DNA of 64,000 nucleotides from Apodemus sylvaticus (GCF_947179515.1 NC_067478.1:30042305-30106304); one strand, 5' to 3'; counted from the stretch's first letter, positions 11,844-24,370 are shown. Notes: generated by a model not told the origin, from the sequence alone. Numbers and translations are program-made.

Positions 11844-12203
11844 ATAGGGTACAGTGCTAAACAAAGAATTTTCACCTGAAGAACTCTGAATGGCTGAGAA
11901 GCACCTTAAGAAATGTCCAACATCATTAGTCATTAGGGAAATGCAAATCAAAACAACCCTGAGATTTCACTTTATACCAGTCAGAATGGCTAAGATTAAA
12001 AACTCAGGAGACAGCAAGTGTTGGCAAGGATGTGGATAAAGAGGAACACTCCTCCACTGCTGGTGGGGTTGCAAATTGGTACAACCACTCTGGAAATCAG
12101 TCTGGCAGCTCCTCAGTAAACTGGGCATGCCACTTCTGCTATACCACTCCTGGGCATATACCCACAGGATTCCCTGGCATGCAATAAGGACACATACTCC
12201 ACT

Positions 12204-12443
12204 ATGTTCATAGCAGCCTTATTTATAATAGCCAGAAGCTGGAAAGAACCCAGATGTCCCTCAATGGAGGAATGGATACAGAAAATGTGGTATAGTTACA
12301 CAATGGAATACTACTCAGCAATTAAAAACGAATTCATGAAATTCTTAGGCAAATGTTTGGAACTGAAAAATATCATCCTAAGTGAGTTAACTCATTCACA
12401 AAAGAACAGACATGGAATGCAGTCACTGATAAGTGGATATTAG
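12204..12443 (+). pseudogene. L1 ORF2 C-terminal end fragment (79 codons)
   Basis: Product begins MFIAALFIIARSWKEPRCPS and contains EEWIQKMWYSYTMEYYSAIK and LISGY at the end, the conserved terminus of rodent L1 ORF2. The upstream frame is broken, so it is a relic inside the 5'-inverted L1. Confidence 0.9.
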
Positions 12444-12699
12444 CCCAGAAGCTCTGAATACCCAAGACACAACTCACATATCAAATAATTCCCAAGAAGA
12501 AGGAAGGAGAGGGCCCTGGTCCTGGAAAGGCTTGATGCAGCATTGTAGGGGAGTACCAGGACAGAGGAGTGGTAGGGGGTTGATTGGAGAACAGGCAGAG
12601 GGAAGAGGGCTTATGGGACTTATGGGGAGGAGGGAATCTGGAAAGGGAAAATCATTTGGAATATAAACAAAGAATATAGAAAAAATAATAATTTGGAAA

Positions 12700-13515
12700 A
12701 AATAGGAACAAACCAAACCTAAACTGAGGAGATGGGAAGCAATCATAAAAATGTAGAAGTAAAAATTAATGAAATATAATCAAAGAATGCAATACAAATA
12801 ATATACATATCTAGGAGTTGCTTCTTTCAAAGGTGAATATGTTTGACCCACTCTTGTGCTCATTAACTAAAGAAAAAGGAGACCCAATTTAAGAATATTA
12901 GAAGGGAATAGGAAAACACAAAAGAGGCAACAAAGACTTCAGTACATTATAACGAAATATTTAAAATCTATACTTCATTAAGTAAGAAAACTTGAAAGAA
13001 ATTAATAGATGTCTAGATACATGCACATCTAAAATTGCATTAAGAATTAATCTACAGGACTGGAGAGATGGCTCAGCGATTAAGAGCATAGACTGCTCTT
13101 CTGAAGGCCCTGAGTTCAAATCCCAACAACTGCATGCTGGCTCACAACCATCTGTAATGAGATCTGACACCCTCTTCTGGTGCATCTGAAGACAGCTACA
13201 GTGTACTTACATATAATAAATAAATCTTTTTTTAAAAAAGAATTGATCTACAACCTACACAAACCAACAGCAAATAAGGATTTTGAAATAGGAATAATAA
13301 TTTAACATAACAACAACAACAAAAAGCTCCTAGCTTAATAAAATTCTCAGGTACAAATAAATTTGCAGCCAAATTATGAAAGACATTCAAAGAAAATCTA
13401 CACAATGAATGAAAACAAATCAAAATAAAGAGAGTATTTTTTAAACACTTTCTGTGAATGCAACAGCAATACCCCTGATGAACATCGAGACAACATTCTC
13501 AAAAAAACATTGGCC
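12700..13515 (+). pseudogene. Old L1 ORF2, resumed after nested L1
   Basis: AACAAACCAAACCTAAACTG, GTTTGACCCACTC, ACTAAAGAAAAAGGAGACCC and CCCCTGATGAACATCGAGAC follow the ORF2 order into the reverse-transcriptase region. It is interrupted by a B2. The element ends or becomes unrecognisable near 13.5 kb. Confidence 0.65.
13057..13237 (+). mobile_element. B2 SINE with target-site duplication
   Basis: Clear tRNA-derived B2: GGACTGGAGAGATGGCTCAG, TCAAATCCCAACAACTGCAT, GCTCACAACCATCTGTAATG, then ACAGCTACAGTGTACTTA and AATAAATAAATC. Target duplication of 15 bp with one mismatch: AAGAATTAATCTACA (13042-13056) and AAGAATTGATCTACA (13238-13252). The A-box-like region is intact by eye. Confidence 0.93.
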
Positions 13516-15435
13516 ATTTTTGTCTCCAAATACTTTTTTCCCATTTCTTGATATCAATGCCCACATGAACCAACAGTATTTTAGTGCACACAAGTTTTAT
13601 AAATAAGTGTAGTTATCTGCTATTCAGCCCGTCTCATATATTTCAGTTGGATATCATTTGCTAGGTAACCAGCATACAATTTTACCTTCCAGTTTAATTT
13701 TGTTGTTCTTCTTGCATCACATATTTGATCAATCTTGTCCATTCTTGCCTTTCCACAATCTGCTGATAAATTTGTTAAAATTTTTAAATGTTAAAAATCA
13801 TAATCTGTGTCAGTTCTTATGATCATACACCCTGAAGTTCTCTTTTCATATCTTCCTTCTAGTTTCCTAAGGTCCAATACCATTTATGTCCTTTCTCAAG
13901 ACTTATTTAAACCACAAATGTTCATCGAGTATGCACTATTTTTCAGATCCTTTCACAGTAATTAAGTATAGGTTTCTAGGCAGAAAAACTTTCCTATGCC
14001 AGGAGCTGAAATTCTGTTCCTGTCCTGGCCATGAGATTTCAAGTTTAGAACCTTTATTGTTTTGCTTCATTTGTTTACATCCTTAAGATTCTGGCTCAGC
14101 TTCTGCTTCCAAAGATTTGTCACAGAAAACTGTGCTGACTTCCTGACCTCTCTCTTTGCAGATCTTCTGTATCTCATTACTTCCAAGGCACATCTGTATG
14201 CTTTTATTGATAATTTTTTTATATAGAAAATGGTTTGTGTTTCTTTAACCTTCAACATGCTATATGAAATCCTTCTGTCTTACCTAATGTATAGCTTTCA
14301 AGTCTCTTTCAGATACAGTAGGTGTCTTAATGAGAACTTGCCATTATTATTTCTAGTTGAGCCCATTGTCCACATTATCTTTTGCTTCCATTGATTATAA
14401 CTGACATTATTAATATTGAGTAATCATACACCTGGGGGTATAACCCTGCTTAGATAAATATGCCATTACTCACTGAGGGATGGCTTGCAGATGTAAACAA
14501 AATGTATGAATAGATACTCACTGTTAGGATAAGGTTTAGTAGATGCAAAACCAAATTATATTTGACTGGTAAATTGGAGAGAGTGAGTGTGTTTGAATTG
14601 CTTGTCTTAAAATGCATCTTGAAAGATGAGGAGCAGGTGGTTTTCCATGTGTACATGAAGTACCAAGACTTCATGGAGAGAAATAGGATGAACCAAGCCT
14701 GGAAATGGAGAATGCTTTATGTGAAGCAGACTAAGATAGACAGTCTTCCTTAAAAGCATACGAAATCAGAGAAAAGTACATTTCAAAATTAGTGTCCTTG
14801 CTGGTCAATTGAGTGCTGGATTGCTAGTAAAAACTTCCCCATTTTCCCAAAGTACACTGTTTTTACATCAGTAGAGATCAATGTCGTTTCTCTGGAATTT
14901 TTATTTATGGTGCTGCCATAAGACATCTTTCCAGACTTCCCAAAGGAAAGCAAATTCTAATCCTTGTGTTCTGCTTCCATGTGGCATTCATGTATACTCC
15001 ACACCAGTCATCAGCCTTGCTGAATCTAACTGCCTGCAGTTACATCAAACAGGTTACATGGAAGGGAAGCTGGGATGTATGGGAAGGCAGCAAGAGAAGA
15101 ATGAGACCAAGACAGCAGTTGCTGATCAAGGTCCCAGGGTTTAATGGAGGACTCAGATTTAAAGCTTCAGGAAAGAGCCCCTCCCTCAAATTCCAAGGTC
15201 AGTTCAGGAGAACTGGTATGACTGCTCAGTGGGGCTTTGGCTCCACTGCTCATGTGGCTGGGCAGGTCACCTGCTTAATTCAGGAATTTGTAGATCTGGA
15301 GGAACAATAAACTTCACCTTGGTCTAAGTGCTCCATCCTAGTTGGGGGGGATTAGGGCTAACACAAGTCTGGAATTCCTGCTCAAGGGCTGGGAGGGTAA
15401 GGCACAGCTGAAGACCTGAAAAGATCTATGTACTA
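13516..15435. other. Unassigned sequence
   Basis: No gene. Open frames up to 114 codons near 14.9-15.3 kb show no domain and overlap one another in different frames. A slightly GC-richer patch at about 14960-15400 could be an old LTR, but I could not assign it. Confidence 0.5.
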
Positions 15436-15960
15436 AAACAATTGTACATTTTTCAAAATTTTCATACACATATTCAATGTATCTTGACCATTTCTCCCTT
15501 CCTTTGTCCCCTTCAGCTCTTCCCAGGAGCCACTATCATATCACCCCTCACGTTTCATGTACTTCTCTTATTATTCATGTATTTACTCACTGAAAAAATT
15601 ACTGCTGCCCATATGTACATGGGCATTGGGGTCATCCATTGCAGCAAAAATATTGTACCACTGTTCAATGTTCTGAGAATGAGTTACTGTGAGTGCTTGG
15701 CTATACATGGGACATCTATATCAGCATCCCTTAGGGAACATCTCAGAGGATGTTGAAAGAATATGAGAGCTAGAGGATCGGGAGGAGTACTGAGATATGC
15801 TTTCCTCTGAGCATTACATACCCATGCACACATAAACCCACAGCATCTGTGTTTACCAGCACAAGACAAATAGGTTAAATATTTCAGCATGGAAGGGGAA
15901 TAGGATCTCCAGCTAGCTGATTAGTTGTTAGAAGTAGATGGCTTCTTTTCTCCAAAGAAC
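15436..15960 (-). mobile_element. L1 3' UTR with internal inversion
   Basis: 15436-15660 is an antisense 3' terminal L1 UTR (ACTGCTGCCCATATGTACAT, GGGGTCATCCA). 15670-15960 is the same UTR, more upstream part, in sense (GGGACATCTATATCA, GAGCTAGAGGATCGGGAGGA). Read on the minus strand this is inverted upstream part then sense downstream part, again the twin-priming layout. Diverged, Lx-like type. Confidence 0.65.
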
Positions 15961-17610
15961 ATTGCCATCAGTGAGAGCAACTGGCGAATTTGTACCTCCC
16001 TGGTATCTGCTGAATTGGCAGTGTTCACCATTCAGTAAAGGATAGACATGCTCCCCTCTCAATTTTCCTAATGTTTTATTATCCACAATGACTTAATGTA
16101 AGAAATGATCTGTCAAAAACAAAGTTAAATATTGTTACAAGTCAGTGACAATTGGAAATTCTTCAAACTGGCATGATGAAGGAGAATGCAATGGTGTCCT
16201 TAAAATATCCAAGAAGTAAATACTACTCTTAAGAGTCTCTGTTGAGTTGTTTCTTGCTTTTTTTTCTTTCTCTTTTTTATGGAGGACAGAGAAAGGAGAG
16301 GGAAGTGGGTATAAATAAAACATTAGGGCTTTAACTTTATCGTTGAGTTTAATGATAATGGTTTAATTCCTGTTTATTTCTTTCTTGCATTTGAAGCGTG
16401 GATACTTAAAGTGTTTCCCCAGAGAGAGATGTGCACAGTCCCCAGCATCAAGCTAACTGGTTCTACTTGGCAGCGATATTTTCAGCCTATTTAATTTGAC
16501 ATCTCTTCAACTGTTCAAGTTGAAGCTTTATTTTATTTTTTTGATACTGATTTTCCTGTTGCCCTCCATTTGCATCTGAAATGTAGAATAATCTAGTTAT
16601 ATTCAAACTGATTAGAACTGTCAAGTTAGTCATCCATAGTGGACACTCTGAAATCAAGCCACTAATGCAATTCCCAACAGAATGTACAAATCTATCATTA
16701 ACTAATTGTCAAAGCATTTCTGAGCAATAATAAATTATCCAAGTTTCCCCTCAATATTATTCTAATATAATTTAAAATTATAAGATGTTTAAAGAATATT
16801 CTGTCAATACTAAATGGCTGATATGATTCAAGTTTTTATTCCTCTTATTTTAGTTGCAGAATTTTTACACTTTTCATGGTTTGCTGTCATGGATTATTAA
16901 ATAATTTGATGCAGAATGAAAAGTTTGAGTCATTAGATTTTAATAGGGATATTTAGCTACTTAGACCATCTTAAAACGTATCATTTATAACCTATGTTGA
17001 GAGATGAGATGAGCAACTCCCTCAACACCAGTTGGCAAGGATAGACATCACTGTCTCCTTCCTGATTGATGCAGCTACCTGTCTTCACAAAGGATATCCA
17101 GTTAGTTTGTCAGCAAAACATTTGATTGCTTTGATAAATATCATGTGCCATGTGGATCTTTTTTTTGTTTTTCAACTGTGAATCAGGGGCTTGCCTTTCT
17201 TTGAGTTGGGGTTCAAGATATGATGCCTTTTGGAGATTCATTATCTAACCATACACTGTCTTTGCTTGTTAGGAGATGCATCATGTATTCTCACATTAGT
17301 CTAATATAAGAACTTAAGATGAAGTTGACCTCACAAATCGACTCTCTCAAAGAAAGCACAGCAATATCATGTACCACAATAAAAAGGAGAGAAGTTTCTA
17401 CTAGATTTGCCAGTAGGAAAACCCTTAGTCTCAGTTGTCTTTTCAATCTGGGGCTTTATGACTCAAGGTAGAGCAGTATCCTTTAAAGCCATGGATATTA
17501 ATGAAGTGCTTTTCTATTACCTACTGAGCAATGATTTAAAACATAATTGCAATTTCTGCCTAGTAGCGTGAATGAAATGAATCTTGAGAACAGGGATAAG
17601 TTGGTTGCCA
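15961..17610. other. Unassigned sequence
   Basis: No gene and no repeat recognised. T/C-rich patch near 16250-16280. Confidence 0.5.
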
Positions 17611-17611
17611 G

Positions 17612-17785
17612 CAAGCATCAGTGATCTTCCTGACTCTGACCCTCAAGCCCCCACATCATTAGAAATACAAGAGTTTGCAATGATAGATTCAGCTTGTTAT
17701 GTGGGTGCTAAGGATTTAAACTCAGGTCCTCATGGGTATACAGCATACTTTCTAAATCAATGAGACATTTCTCTAGCTTTGGAGT
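17612..17785 (-). mobile_element. B4-type SINE, antisense
   Basis: ATGTGGGTGCTAAGGATTTAAACTCAGG and GAGACATTTCTCTAGC at the end match the ID-derived half of B4 in antisense, with a decayed B1-like half before it (GATCTTCCTGACTCTGACC). Confidence 0.6.
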
Positions 17786-19059
17786 AAATATTTTATATTC
17801 TAACTAGGTAAAAGTAATACTTCTAGGATTTTATGCTTGTGGGTATAGTTATCCCTGAAAGGAAGAAATAAAGTCCATACATGAGCTGTTCTTAGTGCCC
17901 CCTAGTGTTGTCAAAATCATTCAGTCCAGCCGTGCAGCTTCCCTAGCCTTTGCACTTCTTTCTTCAAATTGGATGTTATGTTCTTACAGGCAGGACACTC
18001 AGAACCTAAGAGATATTTCGAGAAAGAAAAATAAAAGCAATAATAATGCTATTGGACATGCTGGCTAAGAAAGTCAAAATAGCAATTAAAGAATAATTTG
18101 GACTAGGCTTTATCAGAAAGCATGCTTTGTTTTTGGTCAACTGACTTACTACACACTTTGGTGCATACACTTTTGCGCTCAAATTTATCAAAAGGCTAAA
18201 TGGTAAACATTTTAGGAGCTTTAACACTCTTATGGAAAAACAAGTCAAAAGCAAAACGAGTACTAATTATTTGACACTTCTTGCGTGGAGGGTTTTCTTA
18301 ATAGGTTCATTAGAAGCTGTCTAGAGCTGGTTAAGATAGCTATTAATATTCAGGAATAGAAAGTTCTAATGGAGGAAGAGAAAAAGTACAACAGCAAAAC
18401 AGGAGTCAAAATTGGAGTTTTCAAAATGTATTTAAAAACAAAAACATTTCCTCATCTAAGTTGTATATTATTCTCACTGCCTCAAAGATATCCAAATATT
18501 ACGGTTTAATGAGTGTCATAAAGATTTAAAAATATGCATAAGAAATTTAAAAAGTGCATCTTATAGCAGCCCTTGCTATCTGTTAGGATATCACAATTAT
18601 ACCTTCTATAATTAGAATCATAAGAGTGATAAAATTGAGCTCTAAGGCTGCCTACACAGTTTCTGCATTTATACATCTATATCATGAAGCAAATAGTGTT
18701 TAAGAACATTAATTCAGAGAATTAATGACTATATTTTTAATTGTCCTTTCTTAATAATATTTAAGCAATGACACTACAGTATTGTGACATATTGGGTAGT
18801 TACCCATTATCAATTTGTAATTGTTTTATTGAAATAGTGATTTACAAACATAAACTATTTTAAGTGATAATTATTTCAATATATAAAACATCTCTGAAAC
18901 AATTAAAAGTTTGTTTTTTAAAACTCAAATTACTTTTTATTGAAAGAACAGATTCTGTTCAGAGAACATATAAATATCTGATAGTTGAATATTTAAACAC
19001 TTTATATTTGGCAAACATTACATATAGTAGTTGGAAAATATGAACACTTACAATAACTG
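17786..19059. other. Unassigned AT-rich sequence
   Basis: No gene or repeat recognised. Confidence 0.5.
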
Positions 19060-19125
19060 TAAGTTCAAGACCAACCTGGACCATATAGGAACACCCTGTC
19101 TTAAAAGATAAAATAGAATGAAATG
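19060..19125 (+). mobile_element. B1 3' fragment
   Basis: GTTCAAGACCAACCTGGACC, CACCCTGTCTTAAAA and an A-rich tail resemble the second half of an old B1. Confidence 0.5.
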
Positions 19126-19221
19126 AAAGAATTAATAACTACAGAAAGAAAACAGAAGTAGAGAAATAAATAGCTGTGCTGTTATATATCTAAGTCTACA
19201 CACTCACAAATCTGAAATTCC

Positions 19222-19290
19222 CCACGAATGTAGCTCAGTGATAGAAAACTTGCCTTGTATGGTTAAGGCTTTAGCATCAAGAATTAGAAA
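19222..19290 (+). mobile_element. ID-like SINE, degenerate
   Basis: ATGTAGCTCAGTGATAGAAAACTTGCC followed by AAGGCTTTAGCATCAAGA resembles the BC1/tRNA-Ala derived ID core, with mutations in the second half. Confidence 0.6.
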
Positions 19291-19899
19291 TCAAATTTAT
19301 GCAAAAGAAAACACAGCCAACACACAGACTAAAATAAAGCAATAGAGCTCAATATGTTATTTTTCAGGCTTTAGAAAAAAAAGAAAAGCTAATGTTTTCT
19401 AGATAGAAAATGAAATTGTGTAAAACAGGAGGAAAGTTCAGATATGGTTCCATAGATCAATCTCAGAAAAGCTAAGGAAGCCAAGACTGAGCATCCGTGC
19501 ATTTCTGATGCTGCCCATTGGAAGCCGAGGTTGCAGTTGTAGTATAGTATGTTTCTGTATCTTGGTATTTGGGCATTTGAGTGTTGTGGTTCTCCTTCCA
19601 GTATTGCCTCTCTAATACCATGAGAAAGTGTGTATCACCTCATCAGCAAACACTTATGTACTTCCATATGGCTTGTTGAAGGCACATTGACTTAAAGCCC
19701 TTTTAATACACGAACATTTGGTATATATAATTTTTATAACAGTCTCCCATTTCTTCTTGTTCCAATTTGTCCCATGTTCTTAAAACTCCTTATCAAATCA
19801 TTATACACACCCAAACACATACTCACATGCACACATACATAACACACACAATACATATGTTGTACAAACACAAATATAACTATAGTTTATATAAATAAA
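19291..19899. other. Unassigned sequence
   Basis: No gene recognised. A loose CA-rich patch lies near 19805-19855. Confidence 0.45.
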
Positions 19900-21287
19900 C
19901 TTATCCATCTCTCAGAAGACATTGACTAACTAAAGCTCTTCTGGTAATGGAGCCTTTTCAAAATTTCTCCATTCACATTAGCAAGTCAATTTGTCAATTT
20001 TCACATCATCATTTCTTTAGGTCTTGTTTATGCAGCCTTATTGTTGAAATTTCCTTGGGGAAGTTTCCTTGTCACATCTAAAGGACGTATCTCTCAGCAG
20101 GTTTCTTATACTGATCCTCTGTCCCTTACGTAACTCCCTCCCCACCCAGGCAATGCTGAATTGTCCTCTGTATTTGAACAAGTGTGGCTTTCCAGAATGG
20201 TTTGTCTACTTCAAAATGAAGATTTGTTGGCGAGGGATGAGAAATACACTTATCTGTGGGTATAAAGATAAGTATTTAGAATGTACTTAGAAATTATGCT
20301 TCCTTAGTGAAGTGGCAGTAGTAGGTTTCTTAGGACCCATGCACGGCCTTGCCAGTCATATATAAAGGGTCACGTTAACAACACCAGGCATGATCTTCCT
20401 CCTCCTTAGTAAGCATTAAGTCCAATTAGATGGTTGTTGGATACCTTCAGAATATAAATGCCACTGTTGCACCTTTCTGGATATCTTGCTATATAGGGCA
20501 CTGTTGCTTGTAGGCATCCCAACTGGGTAAGCTTTTGAATACCTTTATCTTGTGGCAGCTTCTTTAGCTCCTTCTGGGATTCTTCTGTTATTACTACAGA
20601 GCAAAACCTCCAGGATGATGATTTCCAGTCAGTTTTAGCTTGAGTCTTCTAAGTAACAAGTGTGTGGGATGTTCAGAAATATAGTCTTACCTTCAATTTC
20701 CTGGGAGCTATTGATGTCAATAGCTTCTGGAGTCTCTTGGACTTCCCTTACCAACAACCTCAAATAGTGTTTCCTATTCTTGGCACTGATGTTCTTGTTA
20801 GATAGTTTCTGGTTCTGGTAAGAACATTGTCACTTCAAGTGGTTGACTTCATTGAAACTACTCACATGCCGTGCATGCCTCCACACTCAATTTATCTGGG
20901 TTGCGCAATTTTAAGTAATCTTAATTTCTATGGCTTTTTTTCAAAAATTCTTAGTGCTATTTGCCCTCTTACCCTCTTTCTACCCTATGTTGTCCTCCTT
21001 TTCCCCTCTGCAGCTAAATCCCCTCCCATTTTTTTTCAGTTTTCTCCTTCAGAGATCCTGGATCTGACTGTTATCCTCTCTAGAGCGCCATTCTCCACAG
21101 CTCCAAGTGAGAGAAAAAAGTTCCTTTCTATATTCCTGTTTTCTGTAGTTAATATATATATATTCCTGAAATTTTTGAGGTAAAGACCACAAATGAATAT
21201 GTGGTATTGTATCCATCTATCTGGACCCAGGTTAAGCTACTTAATGTAATGATGTCTGTTTCCATACATTTACTTGCACTTTTTCTT
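19900..21287 (-). mobile_element. Old L1 3' UTR and ORF2 end, antisense
   Basis: The 3' UTR part holds GTCTTGTTTATGCAGCC, ACACTTATCTGTGGGTATAA and TTAGAAATTATGCTTCCTTAG, all typical of an old rodent L1 3' UTR read in reverse. The ORF2 end follows (GTGGTATTGTATCC, TATCTGGACCCAGGTTA). The L1 continues beyond a nested insertion at 21.84 kb. Confidence 0.6.
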
Positions 21288-21838
21288 TTTCTTTTTCTTT
21301 TTTTAATCTCATTTAGTTTTTATTGGTTGTTTTATTTATTTACGTTACATTAATATCCCCCTTTCCAGTTTCCCCTCCACAAAACCCCTATACTGTTCCC
21401 CCTTCTTCTATGAGGGTTCTCTCCACCCACCCACTCTTGCCTCCACAGGACCAAGGGTCTCCCCTTCCATTAATGCCTGACAAGGCTTTCCTGTCCTACA
21501 AATGTGGCTGGAGCCATGGATCCCTTCATGTGTATTCTTTGGTTGGTGGTTTAGTTCCTGAAAGTTCTAGGGGGGTCTAGTTGGTTGATATTGTTGTTTT
21601 TCCCATGGGATTACAAACCCCTTCAGCTCCTTCAGTTCCTCCCTTCACTCCTCCACTGGGGTACCTGTGCTCATGGCGATGGTTGGCTGCAAGCATCTTC
21701 ATCTGTATTTGTCAGGATCTGGCAGAGCCTTTCAGGAGATAGCTGTATGAGGCTCCTGTCAACAAGCACTTCTTGGCACCTGCAATAGTGTCTGTGTTTG
21801 GTGTCTGCATATAGGGTGGATCCCTGGGTGCTTTACAA
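21288..21838 (-). mobile_element. 5'-truncated L1 3' end nested in the older L1
   Basis: Begins with (CTTTTT)n, the reverse of an A-rich tail, then TTTCCAGTTTCCCCTCC, TTCTATGAGGGT, GGACCAAGGGTCTCC, ATTAATGCCTGACAAGG, TTTGGTTGGTGGTTTAGT and CAACAAGCACTTCTTGGCA. This is a rodent L1 3' UTR in antisense, truncated at about 540 bp. The host L1 resumes right after it. Confidence 0.85.
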
Positions 21839-22125
21839 CAGAATGGTATTAAGTTGTATATATGGACCCCATTTTTATTATCCCTTCACATGTTGAAAGA
21901 CAATCAGGTTGTTTCCATTTCTTACCTATTATGACCAAAGAAGCAGTGAGTATACTGAGCAAGTATTTGTGAAGTAGGATATTGAGTCCCTTTCGCATAT
22001 GCCAGGAAGTGGCATAGCTGAGTCATAGATTTATTTTTATTTTTTGAGATTCTTGACAAAGATTTCCATAGTGGTGGTATTGGTTCACAATCCTACCAAT
22101 GTTCTACAAGAAAAGAAAGCTTCCA
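21839..22125 (-). mobile_element. Older L1 ORF2 3' part, antisense, after nested copy
   Basis: CATGTTGAAAGACAATCAGGTTG, CCAGGAAGTGGCATAGC, GATTTCCATAGTGG and CAATCCTACCAATG correspond in order to the antisense of the ORF2 C-terminal region. Confidence 0.75.
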
Positions 22126-23499
22126 TCAGATCAGACTTTTCAAAGATATCTTCTTAATCAAGTTGAAATAGTAGTAGACTTTCAGGGATAAAGATGGGTT
22201 GAAATTAAGTGCAACCAGATTTAATCAGATCCCATCTACTTATAATGGCTGAGATATCCAGATAAATAAGAGAAAGAAGCTACTTAGTGTGTGTGTTTAT
22301 GTGTATAGGGTGAGAGTGAAGGTCCAAGACCTCTCCTTACATGTTCATTAATGTGACCACTCTAGACAGTCTAATTTTTCAAAATAAATCATGAACTCTT
22401 CTAGTTGCATATATAGAATCAATTCATAAATGACTCTATGTTACTTTTAACGTATTCTGAAATATATATCTATAAATATATTTAATAACATAGCTATTAA
22501 AACATTTTAATAACACTTTTGGGTGACTTAAAATGTCACAGTATATTGGTCCATGAAACAGCAGAATCAAAGTCCTGTGTGAACTCAAGCGCAGGCCTAA
22601 TATGTTGTGTCTGGGACCCATTACTGTTCTGTGGCATCGTTTTTTTGTGTTATTTGATCCTGAAGACAGAATGAAGGTGACAGGTTGCTTCTTGTAATAT
22701 TTATCCCTCATCAATTTTTATAAAGCACAATGACAACTGTATCCTATGTAAAATTAAGTATTAATAATTAAATGCAATTATTTCTAAGGATTTTTTTCCT
22801 TGTTTTATTTACTTGAGGTCTTTGAGGTCTAACTCAAATAGGTTTCTTTCAACTCTCTTATTTATACTTATATCTTCCTAGAAATTATGAAATATCAGGT
22901 AGATTTATTTTATTTTGAGAAAGCACACACTGGATTTGGAGCAAAAGCAAGGATAATAAAACTTATTAATACTTATGTGATAGCATACCTTTGAAAATGT
23001 ATTTTCAAATACATTATTCATACGTATTTCACTTTCAAAGTAATACAAAAACATAAGAAAGTTCCTAGAACCTATTCTGCCATTCAGCTGTGCAAACAGA
23101 ACTTACTCAGACCCTAGTAGGCAAGAGCGCCTCTGTCACAGCCTGCCAATCTTCCTTTTCTATGTTGAAGCATATGTACTTCTAAAAAAGTTTTAGATTA
23201 GAATGTTTAGATAAGCCAAAATGATTGAAATTTAAATTTATACTAATTTTAATGTTAAAATGATCATATGTAAGTAGCAGTTTTTACTTTGGGAGTTTAT
23301 GTCAATAATTTTTAACAGGTATTTTTTTTTTTATAGATAAAACCCAAAAGGATAAGGGAATATTTGAATTCACATTTGGGAATGTAAAATGAAACATCAT
23401 AGGATAGTTATTAGCTTAGATAAGATGTCAAAACATGATGATAAATCCTTTCTTTATATTAGTGCTTGAAGCAATATTACCCAATTATTCCAAGCCTTG
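22126..23499. other. Unassigned sequence
   Basis: No gene recognised. A small imperfect hairpin (TTTGAAAATG...CATTTTCAAA type) lies near 22990-23010. Confidence 0.5.
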
Positions 23500-23990
23500 G
23501 TGCTGGGTGATATGTTTCCTGGGTAGAGGTGATCAGATAGGGAGCAAAGGGCATTCCAAAATGAGGCTGCCACTGAATCCAACTTGGTGAGCCAGAGATT
23601 TTATTGAGATTATTTAAAGGAGTGAATGAGAGGTTAACTAGGGGAGCAGAAATGACTCAGAGGCACCCCACCTCTAAGGCTCCACCTCTATATTTGTGAC
23701 AGATTACAAAAGTTGGAAATCTGGAACTTGCTGCAAAATTACCAGGCAGTTGGGAAGCATCTCTTTGAAGCAGCTCAGTTGCCTGAACCTCTTCCATGAA
23801 AATCAGTTGATGTCTACTACTTCCCGACTGCTCCGCTTGTCCTGAGAGTCTTCTTGTAGATAAGCTGGCTTGGCTAGTCTGAGACCTTTGGATGGATTAC
23901 TTTCTAAGGTTAAGGACCTTCCCTAAAGCCTGGAGGTCTACTTCAGAGAAATTGCCTCATATCACTCAGCAAACTAAACTTGTGTTTCAA
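23500..23990. mobile_element. Possible rodent LTR-like repeat
   Basis: More GC than its surroundings, with phrases such as GAGGCTGCCACTGAATCCAA, GAGATTTTATTGAGATTATT and CAGTTGCCTGAACCTCTTCC that I have seen in repeated rodent sequence. No coding sequence. Family and strand not assigned. Confidence 0.35.
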
Positions 23991-24182
23991 TCTTGCTTTC
24001 CAAGAACTTGAAATGTTCATAATTAATCATTCTTTATATTGAAAACCATAGCCAGGAAGAACTATAAAACTCTGTCATACTTTAAAGTAGATAGAAAGCT
24101 CCATCAACCTCCTCATTTGTGATGAAAGGAAGAGATAGCATGATGTGTCTCATATAGCCACTGGTTTTATAATTTATAAACA

Positions 24183-24370
24183 TGTGTAGCAGCTGGATAG
24201 ATGGTTCTGTGATTCAGAGCACTTGTTACTGTTGCAGAGGATCAAGGCTCATTTACCATTATCTATGTTGGTGGCTCACAACTGCCTGTTATTCCATTCC
24301 CAGAGTATCTGACCCCATCTTCTGGATATCACAGATACCTATACTCATGTGCATATACTCCACCTATGTA
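24183..24370 (+). mobile_element. B3-type SINE, diverged
   Basis: AGCAGCTGGATAGATGGTTC, TTGCAGAGGATCAAGG, GGTGGCTCACAACTGCC and ATCTGACCCCATCTTCTGG follow the B3 order (B2-like head with a distinct tail). Confidence 0.8.

Larger units (their letters stand above)
11380..12690 (+). mobile_element. L1 with 5' inversion (twin-priming structure), rat-type 3' UTR
   Basis: 11380-11580 is ORF2 sequence in reverse orientation; from 11581 on, ORF2 runs in sense (ACCCTACATCCGACAGAGGG) through the ORF2 end to a 3' UTR and A-rich tail near 12690. In L1 coordinates the inverted block ends about 13 nt before the sense block starts, as twin priming predicts. AATTTGG at 11380-11386 and 12690-12696 is a possible short target duplication. 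A B1 sits inside. The 3' UTR (GAGGGCCCTGGTCCTGGAAAGG, AATCATTTGGAATATAAAC) is of the type I associate with rat L1. Confidence 0.85.

Noticed and set aside
19222..19290. Functional tRNA-like gene
   Set aside because: The A-box-like and B-box-like segments are those of an ID SINE and are mutated; no acceptor stem can be paired.
20997..21183. Possible short coding exon with a Pro-rich frame
   Set aside because: It falls between an L1 3' UTR and ORF2 end in antisense and has no splice support.
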